A DNA stretch of 64,000 nt from Streptomyces radicis (lineage in GTDB: Bacteria > Actinomycetota > Actinomycetes > Streptomycetales > Streptomycetaceae), in assembly GCF_003626575.1 (NCBI RefSeq), contig NZ_RBDY01000009.1:124001-188000 (forward strand), read 5' to 3'. Below, piece by piece: positions 54,971 to 62,415 of the stretch. Positions within the stretch are counted from its first letter, which is position 1; each line of letters opens with the position of its first letter. The position numbers and the translations under genes were made by a program. Under the pieces are notes generated by a model. That model made no database searches and was not told where the DNA came from. It worked only from the letters and a program-made list of their open reading frames with translations.

Positions 54971-55626
54971 TCCCCTCCGGGGAGGTGGCCGACGCCGGGT
55001 CCGTGGGCGTGGGGTGCGGGCCGATCCGGTCCGCGCCCCGGGGCGGGATCCCCTCCGGGGAGGGGATGCCCGTGCGGGCGCGCGACGGCCGTACGTGGTG
55101 TTCCCTTCGGGGAGGTGGCGGATGCTCGGGTTCGTGGGTGTGGGTGCGGGCCGATCCGGTCTGCGCCTTGGGGCGGGGTCCCCTCCGGGGAGGGGATGCC
55201 CCTGCGGGGGCGCCCCGCCCTCCCCGGCCCGGTGCTCGCGCGGGTGTTCGCGGCGCGGCGATGCGCGCGAATGCGGCGGTGCCGCCTCTGCCCTCCCGGA
55301 CTTGGTGGCCGCGCGGGTGTTCGTGGCCCGGGCTGCCACCGGGCGCGCGGCGGCTGTACGCGGCGGGGGCGCCCCGCCCTCCCCGGCCTGGTGCTCGCGG
55401 GGGCCGTTCGCGGTGCTCGCGCGGGCGGGCTGCCGTCAGATGTGCGGCGCTCGGGGCTGGCGCGCCTCGCGCGGACGCGGCGGGGGCACCCCGCCCTCCG
55501 GCTCGCGGGCCCGGAGGGCCCGCACTCCGGACCCCAGCAACAGACCTCAGGCGGAGGGCCGCGGGCCCCTCGGGGCCCGCGCCCCGCGGCCGGGTCCGGG
55601 TCCGGCAGGACCCGGGGGAACCGGCC
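54971..55626. repeat. second hairpin-rich duplicated intergenic array
   Basis: This 656-base gap between convergent genes is packed with perfect short hairpins on a CCCCTCCGGGGAGGGG theme. It also contains direct duplications: 54971-55081 resembles 55101-55212, and a block beginning GGGGGCGCCCCGCCCTCCCC at about 55206 recurs at about 55366 and, shortened, at 55481. There is no gene that I can support. It has the same architecture as 10785-12047, although the sequence is different. Confidence 0.7.
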
Positions 55627-57096
55627 TCAACCCGTGGGGACGTCGCGCAGAACCGCCGGAGGCTCGCGCAGAACCGCCGGAGGCGGAATCCTGGCCGCCC
55701 CCGCCTCGTACAGGGCGTGCGCGGCGCGCAGTACCAGCGCGTCCGCGTGGCGCGCGCCGACCAGGTGGAGACCGATCGGCAGCCCGTCCGCGTCGACGCC
55801 GCACGGCAGCGACGCGGCGGGCTGCTGCGTCATGTTGAACGGGTAGGTGAACGGCGTCCACTCCGTCCACCGCGCCATCCCCGAGCCCTCGGGCACCTCG
55901 ACGCCCTTGGCGAACGCCGTCCCCGGCATCGTCGGCGTCACCAGCAGGTCGAACTCCTCGTGGAACGCGCCCATCGCGCGCCCCATCGCCATCCGCACAT
56001 CCACCGCCGCCAGGTAGTCGAGCGCCGAGTAGCGCGCCCCCCGCGCGCAGATCTCGCGCAACCCCGGGTCGAGCGCCGCGCGCCGCTTCTCGTCGAACGG
56101 CTGCGTCACGCGCGCCGCCCCGCTGAACCACAGCGTGTGGAACGCCTCCCGCACCCCGTCGAGCGGCGGCACCGGCGGATCGGTCTCGGTGACGCGCGCC
56201 CCCAGGTCGGCCAGCCGGTCCACCGCGCGCCGCACCGCCGCCGCCACCGCGGGCTCCACGGCCACCTCGCCCAGCGCGGGCGAGAACGCCACGCGCAACC
56301 CCGCCACGCCCTCCGCGCCCGCGCGCAGCGCCTCGCCGAACGCGCCGGGCGCGGGCCCCAGATGCGACCAGTCGCGCGGGTCGGGCCGCCCGATCACGTC
56401 GAGCAGCAGCGCCGCGTCCCGCGCGTCCCGCGTCATCGGCCCCACGTGCGCGAGCGTGCCGAACGCGCTCGCCGGATAGAGCGGAACGCGCCCGTACGTC
56501 GGCTTGAGCGCGAAGATCCCGCAGAACGACGCGGGGATCCGCACCGAGCCCCCGCCGTCCGTGCCCAGGCTCAGCGGCCCCGCGCCCAGCGCCACCGCCG
56601 CCGCGCTCCCCCCGCTCGAACCGCCGGACGTGCGCTCCGGGGCGTACGGGTTCCCCGTCGCGCCGGACGCGGGGGAGTCCGTGACGCCCTTCCAGCCGAA
56701 CTCCGGCGTCGTCGTCTTGCCCAGGAAGACCGCGCCCGCCTCGCGCAGCCGCGCCACCGACGGCGCGTCCTCCGTCCAGGGCCCGACGTCGCCGGGCGCG
56801 GGCAGCGCGCCGCGCAGGGTGGGGTGGCCGCGCTGGAGCAGGATGTCCTTCACCGTCACCGGCACCCCGTCCACGGGTCCCGCGGGCTCCCCGCGCCCCC
56901 AGCGTTCCTCCGAGGCCAGCGCCTCGCCGAGCGCCCCCGCGTCGTCGATCAGGACGAAGGCGTTGACGGCGGCCCCCACCGCCTCGGCCCGCCGCAGCGC
57001 CGCCTCGGTCACGGTCACCGGCGAGAGCTCACCGGCCGCGTAGCGGGCGGTCAGCTCGGCGGCGGACAGCGCACACAGGTCGCCCATGTCACTCAT
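55627..57096 (-). CDS. amidase (amidase-signature family)
   Basis: A 489-residue amidase-signature hydrolase. The Ser-cisSer-Lys triad is visible: Lys in GVPVTVKDIL (near residue 77), cis-Ser and nucleophile Ser in the glycine-rich ERTSGGSSGGSAAAVALGAGPLSLGTDGGGSVRIPASFCG. It hydrolyses an amide, substrate unknown. The C-terminus PPPAVLREPPAVLRD is generated by a 21-base tandem duplication at about 55637-55678. Its start overlaps the stop of the dehydrogenase upstream (ATGA), so the two form an operon. GGGGGAG lies about five bases before the ATG. Confidence 0.9.
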   Translation of the reverse strand: MSDMGDLCALSAAELTARYAAGELSPVTVTEAALRRAEAVGAAVNAFVLIDDAGALGEALASEERWGRGEPAGPVDGVPVTVKDILLQRGHPTLRGALPAPGDVGPWTEDAPSVARLREAGAVFLGKTTTPEFGWKGVTDSPASGATGNPYAPERTSGGSSGGSAAAVALGAGPLSLGTDGGGSVRIPASFCGIFALKPTYGRVPLYPASAFGTLAHVGPMTRDARDAALLLDVIGRPDPRDWSHLGPAPGAFGEALRAGAEGVAGLRVAFSPALGEVAVEPAVAAAVRRAVDRLADLGARVTETDPPVPPLDGVREAFHTLWFSGAARVTQPFDEKRRAALDPGLREICARGARYSALDYLAAVDVRMAMGRAMGAFHEEFDLLVTPTMPGTAFAKGVEVPEGSGMARWTEWTPFTYPFNMTQQPAASLPCGVDADGLPIGLHLVGARHADALVLRAAHALYEAGAARIPPPAVLREPPAVLRDVPTG

Positions 57097-58064
57097 GCCA
57101 TCTCCCCCGGGACATAGCCCAGCTCCTTGTCGACCACGTTGAACAGCGGCTCGCCCGCGATCCACCGGTCGAAGTTGTCGCAGAACTGCGCGGACAGGTC
57201 GTCGCGCCAGCCCACGGTGTCCCCGCTCATGTGCGGCGAGATCAGCAGCCCGGGCAGCCCCCACAGCGGGCTGTCAGCGGGCAGCGGCTCGTCGCTGAAG
57301 ACGTCGAGCGCGGCCCCCGCGAGCCGCCCCCCGGCCAGCGCGTCGGCCAGGTCGTCCTCCACCACGTGCTGCCCGCGCCCGACGTTGACGAACCGCGCCG
57401 TGGGCTTCATCAGCGCGAACGCGTCCGCGTCGAACATCCCCTTCGTCTCCGGCGTGAGCGGCGCCGCGCACACCACCCAGTCCGCGCCACGGAGCAGACC
57501 GGGGAGCGCGCCGTTCCCGTGCACGCGCCCGAACTCCCGGTCCGTCTCCCGCGCGGTGCGGCCGACCAGCTCCACCTCGATGCCGAGCACGAGCAGCGTC
57601 CGCGCGATGCGTCGCCCGATCGGCCCTGAGCCCACCACCACGGCCCGGGTGCCCGCGACCTTCTCCGTCTCGCGATACGCCCAGCGCCGCTCCCGCTGGG
57701 CCGCCCAGCGCCCGGGGAAGTCCTTGGCCATGGCCAGAACCAGCCCCGCCACATACTCGGCGATGGGCCCGTCGAACGTGCCGCGCGCGTTGGTCACCAC
57801 GGTGTCGGAGGCCAGCAGCTCGGGGATCAGCAGCCGGTCGACGCCCGCGCTCGCGGTGTGTACCCAGCGCGGCCGGGGCCCGGGCCCCGGCCAGGCGGCG
57901 CGCACCGCGTCGGACAGGAAGTCCCACACCAGGAGCACGTCCGCCTCGGGCAGCAGCTCGGGCAGCGAGGGCTCGTCGGTGTGGGTGATCACCGCTCTCC
58001 CCGCCAGCCGGTCGAGGCGTGGCAGGGGGTCGGCGTCGAGGACGAGGACACAAGGGTCAGACAT
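57093..58064 (-). CDS. D-2-hydroxyacid dehydrogenase
   Basis: A 323-residue NAD(P)-dependent 2-hydroxyacid dehydrogenase. The cofactor motif VVVGSGPIGRRIA (about residue 140) is a standard G-x-G-x-x-G. The catalytic set is Arg in FVNVGRGQHVVEDD, Glu in LDVFSDEPLPADSPLW and His in LLISPHMSGDT. The N-terminal substrate domain reads RWVHTASAGVDRLLIPEL. It probably interconverts a 2-keto and a D-2-hydroxy acid in the same pathway as the coupled amidase. The ATG at 58064 has only a weak ribosome binding site. It is divergent from the maleate-isomerase-like gene. Confidence 0.9.
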   Translation of the reverse strand: MSDPCVLVLDADPLPRLDRLAGRAVITHTDEPSLPELLPEADVLLVWDFLSDAVRAAWPGPGPRPRWVHTASAGVDRLLIPELLASDTVVTNARGTFDGPIAEYVAGLVLAMAKDFPGRWAAQRERRWAYRETEKVAGTRAVVVGSGPIGRRIARTLLVLGIEVELVGRTARETDREFGRVHGNGALPGLLRGADWVVCAAPLTPETKGMFDADAFALMKPTARFVNVGRGQHVVEDDLADALAGGRLAGAALDVFSDEPLPADSPLWGLPGLLISPHMSGDTVGWRDDLSAQFCDNFDRWIAGEPLFNVVDKELGYVPGEMA

Positions 58065-58104
58065 GGGGGAAACCGTTCCGCAACGAGCCGCTGGTTGGCT
58101 GGAA

Positions 58105-58117
58105 GTCAAGGATTGAC
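58105..58117. promoter_or_regulatory. palindrome 1 in the dehydrogenase/isomerase divergent promoter
   Basis: GTCAAGGATTGAC is a perfect five-base inverted repeat around GGA. Its right arm contains TTGAC, which could serve as a -35 element for the rightward gene. Confidence 0.5.
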
Positions 58118-58138
58118 CACGGTAGGAAGCCGTATCTA

Positions 58139-58154
58139 CCTTCGTCAACGAAGG
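58139..58154. promoter_or_regulatory. palindrome 2 in the dehydrogenase/isomerase divergent promoter
   Basis: CCTTCGTCAACGAAGG is a perfect seven-base inverted repeat around CA, about 60 bases before the start at 58216. It overlaps the expected -10/+1 region of the rightward promoter, a good place for repression. No regulator gene is adjacent. Confidence 0.55.
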
Positions 58155-58215
58155 CATCTGCTTCTCTCATCTCCCCACATTCGCCTCTGCCGGCCCGTTC
58201 GATCGGGGTGTCCCC

Positions 58216-59055
58216 ATGGATGTCTCCTTCCTCGGTGGCCCGGTGCCCCAGCGTGGCATCGGTGTCGTCGCGCCGTTCGACTTCGCCCTCGACCGCGAGC
58301 TGTGGCGCTGGGTGCCCGACGACGTCTCGCTCCATCTGACACGAACGCCGTTCGTGCCGGTGGAGGTCAGCCTCGACCTGGCCAGGCTGGTCAGCGAGCA
58401 CGAGACGCTGCGCGAGGCCGTGCGCGCGCTGACCGCCGTCAGTCCCGAGGTCGTCGCCTACGCCTGCACGTCGGGCAGCTTCGTCAGCGGGGTCGCGGGC
58501 GAGCGGGCCATGACCGCCGCGATGGAGCAGGCGGGCGAGCTGCCCGCGCTGACCACGTCGGGGGCGCTGCTCGACGCGCTGGTGGAGCTGGGCGTCCAGC
58601 GGATCGCGGTGGTGACGCCCTACACGAGGTCGGTGACCGACGCGCTCGAGGAGTATCTGAGCGAGGCGGGCGTCCAGGTGTGCGGGCGCAGCTATCTGGG
58701 GCTGACCAGGGAGATCTGGCGCGTTCCCTACCGGGACGTGGTGGGCATGGCGCGCGAGGCCGTCGCCGACGCGCCCGACGCGCTGTTCATCTCGTGCACC
58801 AACCTCCCGACCTACGACGTGATCCCGCAGCTCGAGGCCGAGCTGCGCATGCCGGTCATCTCGGCGAACCAGGTGACGATGTGGTCCGCGCTACGGTCGA
58901 TAGGGAAGACCGCCGTCGGTCCCTATCAGGCGCTGCTCGACCCGGTGGCGCGCCGCGGCCCGGCCTCGCTGGCCGCCGAGGCGCCCGCCGTGGCGGTCGA
59001 CCCGATGCCCCTGGCGGTGGAGGCGCCACCGGCCGTCCCCGAAGAGGAAGTGTGA
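58216..59055 (+). CDS. maleate cis-trans isomerase / Asp-Glu racemase-like protein (two-cysteine)
   Basis: A 279-residue member of the Asp/Glu racemase superfamily, closest to maleate isomerase and arylmalonate decarboxylase. Both catalytic cysteines are present: Cys in VVAYACTSGSFVSG (residues 76-89) and Cys in ALFISCTNLPTYDVI (about residue 197). A C-terminal Ala/Pro/Glu-rich tail of 30 residues is probably disordered. Two cysteines support isomerase or racemase chemistry on a dicarboxylate or its amide. A paralogue follows seven bases after the stop. Confidence 0.85.
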   Translation: MDVSFLGGPVPQRGIGVVAPFDFALDRELWRWVPDDVSLHLTRTPFVPVEVSLDLARLVSEHETLREAVRALTAVSPEVVAYACTSGSFVSGVAGERAMTAAMEQAGELPALTTSGALLDALVELGVQRIAVVTPYTRSVTDALEEYLSEAGVQVCGRSYLGLTREIWRVPYRDVVGMAREAVADAPDALFISCTNLPTYDVIPQLEAELRMPVISANQVTMWSALRSIGKTAVGPYQALLDPVARRGPASLAAEAPAVAVDPMPLAVEAPPAVPEEEV

Positions 59056-59062
59056 GCGAACG

Positions 59063-59785
59063 ATGGTCGCGACTGTCGGTTTCCTGTACCCGGGCCACTC
59101 GGCCGAGGACGAGTTCCCGCGCATGGAGTCCCTGCTGAACGCCGCGGGCGCCGACGTGGGGCTGCCGCTGGTCCACACGGACATCGGCACGGACGCCCAC
59201 CGCGTGGACGCGCTGCTCGAGATGGGCTCGGTCGACCGGCTCACGCCCGGCCTCGGCGAGCTGTCCGAGCGGGGCGCCGAGGCCGTCGTGTGGGCGTGCA
59301 CGAGCGCGAGCTTCGTCTTCGGCTGGGACGGCGCGGCCGACCAGGTGCGGCGCCTCGCCACCGCGGCGGAGCGCCCCGCGTCCAGCACGTCGTTCGCGTT
59401 CGCCAGGGCCGCGCGGGCGATCGGCGCCCAGCGGGTGGCCGTCGCCGCGACCTACCCCGACGACGTCGCGGGCCTCTTCGCCGACTTCCTCAAGGCCGCG
59501 GGGCTCGAGGTGGTGGCGATGCGCGGCAGCGGCATCATCACGGCCGCCGAGGTGGGCACGTGGGGCCGGGACGAGGTGCTGCGCCTGGTCGCCGAAGGCG
59601 ACCACCCCGACGCCGACGCGATCCTCCTGCCCGACACCGCGCTGCACACGGCCGCGTGGCTGCCCGACCTCGAGGCGGCGGCGGGCAAGCCGGTGCTGAC
59701 CGCGAACCAGGTCACCGCGTGGGAGGGCCTGCGGCTCCTCGACCACAGCGCGCGCTGCCCGGCGTTGGGGCGGCTGTTCGCCTGA
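59063..59785 (+). CDS. maleate isomerase/Asp-Glu racemase-like paralogue lacking the second cysteine
   Basis: A 240-residue paralogue of the preceding protein. The first cysteine is kept (AVVWACTSASFVFGW), but the second position reads AILLPDTALHTAAW, so Asp replaces Cys. The tail resembles the paralogue (PVLTANQVTAWEGLRLL versus PVISANQVTMWSALRS). Loss of one cysteine predicts a different reaction, for example decarboxylation or ring opening, or a non-catalytic partner in a heteromer. It follows the first gene by seven bases, so both are made together. Confidence 0.85.
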   Translation: MVATVGFLYPGHSAEDEFPRMESLLNAAGADVGLPLVHTDIGTDAHRVDALLEMGSVDRLTPGLGELSERGAEAVVWACTSASFVFGWDGAADQVRRLATAAERPASSTSFAFARAARAIGAQRVAVAATYPDDVAGLFADFLKAAGLEVVAMRGSGIITAAEVGTWGRDEVLRLVAEGDHPDADAILLPDTALHTAAWLPDLEAAAGKPVLTANQVTAWEGLRLLDHSARCPALGRLFA

Positions 59786-59827
59786 GCGCGCGTGAGCGCG
59801 CCCGACCGTTCCGGCCACCGGCGCCGC

Positions 59828-60190
59828 TCAGCGGTGCCGTCTGCCGCTCGTGCGGAACGCGTGGATGGCGTGGCCGTGCTCCTTCGCGACGCGCACGGCC
59901 TCGTCCCACGAGAGCGCCCTGCTCCCCACCGCGAACAGCGGCCCTGTCGCGCGGTCGCCGACGAGCCGCCCCAGCAGCGCGTCGGCGCGTTCCCCCAGCT
60001 CGGACTCGGCCCCCGCCGCCACGGGTCTTATCCGCTCCACGTCCGTGACCTCGAGGGCGAGCAGGTCGAGCACGCGCACGTCGCTCTGCCACAGCAGCAG
60101 CCACAGGGCGCGGTGGACCACCGGGATCGACTCGTCGTCGAGAAGGCGCTCGAACCGTTCGAAGGACACGGAATCAGCCATGATCGTCAT
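59828..60190 (-). CDS. small tyrosine-recombinase-like protein, no nucleophile
   Basis: A 120-residue protein whose N-terminal part, ALWLLLWQSDVRVLDLLALEVTDV, has the helix pattern and arginine of the tyrosine-recombinase box I (x-G-x-R-x-x-E-L-x-x-L-x-x-x-D). Near the end HAIHAFRTSGRRH resembles the box II HxxR. The nucleophile Tyr region is absent. It may be a domesticated or decayed integrase-like protein. I favour ATG 60190, with GATACT about nine bases upstream; ATG 60181 is the alternative. Confidence 0.6.
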   Translation of the reverse strand: MTIMADSVSFERFERLLDDESIPVVHRALWLLLWQSDVRVLDLLALEVTDVERIRPVAAGAESELGERADALLGRLVGDRATGPLFAVGSRALSWDEAVRVAKEHGHAIHAFRTSGRRHR

Positions 60191-60308
60191 GGCCCGGGAG
60201 TATCCCGTTCCGGCCGGTGCCACGTACACCCCGGAAGGGCCCGTTGACAAGTACTCGCCTCTCCGGTCCGGGTGTTGGGCGGTCCGGGTGTGGGGCGCCG
60301 CGCGCGGC

Positions 60309-62075
60309 TCAGTCGCGGGCGGCGAGCAGCGCGGCCATGTGGTCGGCGGGCATGGGCCGCGCGTAGTGCCAGCCCTGCCCCGTGTCGCACCCGATGCGCC
60401 GCAGCCGCTCGGCCTGCGCGGGGCCCTCGACGCACTCCGCGGTGACGGTCAGCCCGAGCTTGTGGGCGAGCTGCACGAGCGAGGTGACGATCGTCTCGTC
60501 CGCGGGGTTGAGGTGGCGCGCGGTGCGGAACCCCCGCACGAACATCCCGTCGAGCTTGAGCGCCCGCACCGGAAGGCGGCTGAGGTAGGCGAGGTTGGAG
60601 TACCCGGTGCCGAAGTCGTCGATCGCGATCCGCACGCCCATGTCGGACAGCGCCTGCAACGCCTGCAACGGCCGCCCCGCCGAGCCCATCACCGCCGACT
60701 CGGTCAGCTCGAGCTGGAGCAGCCCCGACGGCAGCCCCGACTCCCGCAGCGCCCCGGCCACGTCGCGCACCAGGTCCGAGTCCCACACCTGCCGCACCGC
60801 GACGTTGACGCTCACGAAGAGCGGCGGGCCAGGGTGCTCACGCTGCCAGCGCCGCGCCTGGCGGCACGCCTCGCCGAGCACCCAGCGGCCGAGCGGCACG
60901 ATCGCGCCGTTCTCCTCGGCCAGGCCGATGAAACGGTCGGGCCCGAGGGTGCCGAACTGCGGGTGGCGCCACCGCACCAGCGCCTCGGCGCCCCGCACGA
61001 TGTCGTCGGCGAGACCCACGATCGGCTGGTACTCCAGCGTGAACTCGCCCCGGTCCACGCCCCTGCGCAGCGTGGACGAGAGCGACTGCCGGGTCATGCG
61101 GTGCGCGTTGCGCTCGGGGTCGAACAGCGTCCAACGCGCCTTGCCGTCCGCCTTCGCCCAGTACAGCGTCGTGTCCGCGGCCTGCATGAGCCCGGTGGCC
61201 GTCGTGTCGGCGGACTCCCGCTCGACCACGCCGATGCTCGCGGAGACCGCGAGCCGCTGCCCCGCCAGGTCGAAGGGGCGCTGGAGCGCGGTCAGCATCG
61301 TCTCGGCGAGCCCGGTCAGCTGCTCGGTGCCCGTGGACCCCTCGACAAGCACCGCGAACTCGTCGCCGCCGAGCCGTGCCACGAGGTGCCCGCCCGCGCC
61401 CGTCGCGCACTGGGCCAGGCGCTGGGCGGTGGCGCCGAGCAGCTGGTCGCCGACGCGGTGGCCGAGGGTGTCGTTGACCGCCTTGAACCCGTCGAGGTCC
61501 AGGTAGCACAGCCCGATCCGCCCGGTCGCGGAGTCGGCGAGCGCGCTGGTGAGGCGCTCGAAGAAGAGCGCGCGGTTGGGCAGGCGCGTCACCGGGTCGT
61601 GCATCTGGATGTGGCGCAGCCGGTCCTGGAGGTCGCGCCGCTCGCTGATGTCGGACACGGTGAGCAACGCGGCCGAGCGGCGCCCCGGCACCGGCGCCAC
61701 GGTGACCTCGGCCCACAGGGTGTGCCCGTCGGCGTGCTTGAGCCGGCGCGTGCAGCGCATGCGCTCGCTCTGGCCGCGCAGCACCGCGTGGTACGAGCCG
61801 CGCGCGCGGCCGTCGAGGCCGAGCCCGGTCAGGGCGTCGGCCCGCAGCCCGGCCAGCCCTCCGGGCTCGACGCCGAGCAGGACGCCGAGCGCGGCGTTGG
61901 CCGCGAGGATCTCCCCCGAGCCGCCGACGAGCGCCATCGGGAGCCCCGCGATCTGGAAGGCGGCCCGGTAGTCGGCAAGATGCTCGGCCTGATTCTTACC
62001 CTGGGTGACCGCGGCCCGGCTCGCGTCAGGGGCGCTCCCGGGGCCGTGGCCCGGTGCTGTGTGGGGTCCGTTCAC
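60309..62075 (-). CDS. PAS-GGDEF-EAL cyclic-di-GMP enzyme
   Basis: A 588-residue soluble bifunctional c-di-GMP protein. After a disordered start come a PAS domain (about residues 35-155: AFQIAGLPMALVGGSGEILAANAAL), a GGDEF domain (HDPVTRLPNRALFFERL; VARLGGDEFAVLVEG) and an EAL domain (VRGAEALVRWRHP; LQLELTESAVM; IAIDDFGTGYSNLAYL; ECVEG). Both active-site signatures are intact, and no RxxD inhibitory site precedes GGDEF. c-di-GMP controls development in Streptomyces through BldD. The GTG at 62075 has GGGAG about six bases upstream; a longer frame to 62228 is not supported. Confidence 0.9.
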   Translation of the reverse strand: MNGPHTAPGHGPGSAPDASRAAVTQGKNQAEHLADYRAAFQIAGLPMALVGGSGEILAANAALGVLLGVEPGGLAGLRADALTGLGLDGRARGSYHAVLRGQSERMRCTRRLKHADGHTLWAEVTVAPVPGRRSAALLTVSDISERRDLQDRLRHIQMHDPVTRLPNRALFFERLTSALADSATGRIGLCYLDLDGFKAVNDTLGHRVGDQLLGATAQRLAQCATGAGGHLVARLGGDEFAVLVEGSTGTEQLTGLAETMLTALQRPFDLAGQRLAVSASIGVVERESADTTATGLMQAADTTLYWAKADGKARWTLFDPERNAHRMTRQSLSSTLRRGVDRGEFTLEYQPIVGLADDIVRGAEALVRWRHPQFGTLGPDRFIGLAEENGAIVPLGRWVLGEACRQARRWQREHPGPPLFVSVNVAVRQVWDSDLVRDVAGALRESGLPSGLLQLELTESAVMGSAGRPLQALQALSDMGVRIAIDDFGTGYSNLAYLSRLPVRALKLDGMFVRGFRTARHLNPADETIVTSLVQLAHKLGLTVTAECVEGPAQAERLRRIGCDTGQGWHYARPMPADHMAALLAARD

Positions 62076-62415
62076 CGATCGCTCCCGATGGTGCTGTCGG
62101 GCGCTCCCCGGCTGCCCGCTTGGCGTATCCGCGCTGGAAATGTGGCGATCATAGAGGCAGTGGCGCGGCTGGAGCCAGTGGCCCGGTGGCCTGTCTCGGA
62201 ACCCGAAACATGTGCTTCCGACAAGCATTCGACGGCGCGATCGCTCATCTGATCGTTTCTGCTCGTCGGTGTGCCCTACGGATTGATTCCGATTGATGTA
62301 TACGCAGGGTCATCGTACTGCCCATGACTCGGGCGGCGTACCGAAACAGGGCGATTCCCGGCATATCTGAACAGAGTGGTGGCGGTGCCCTCATCAGCCC
62401 CGATCGGAGGTCTCC

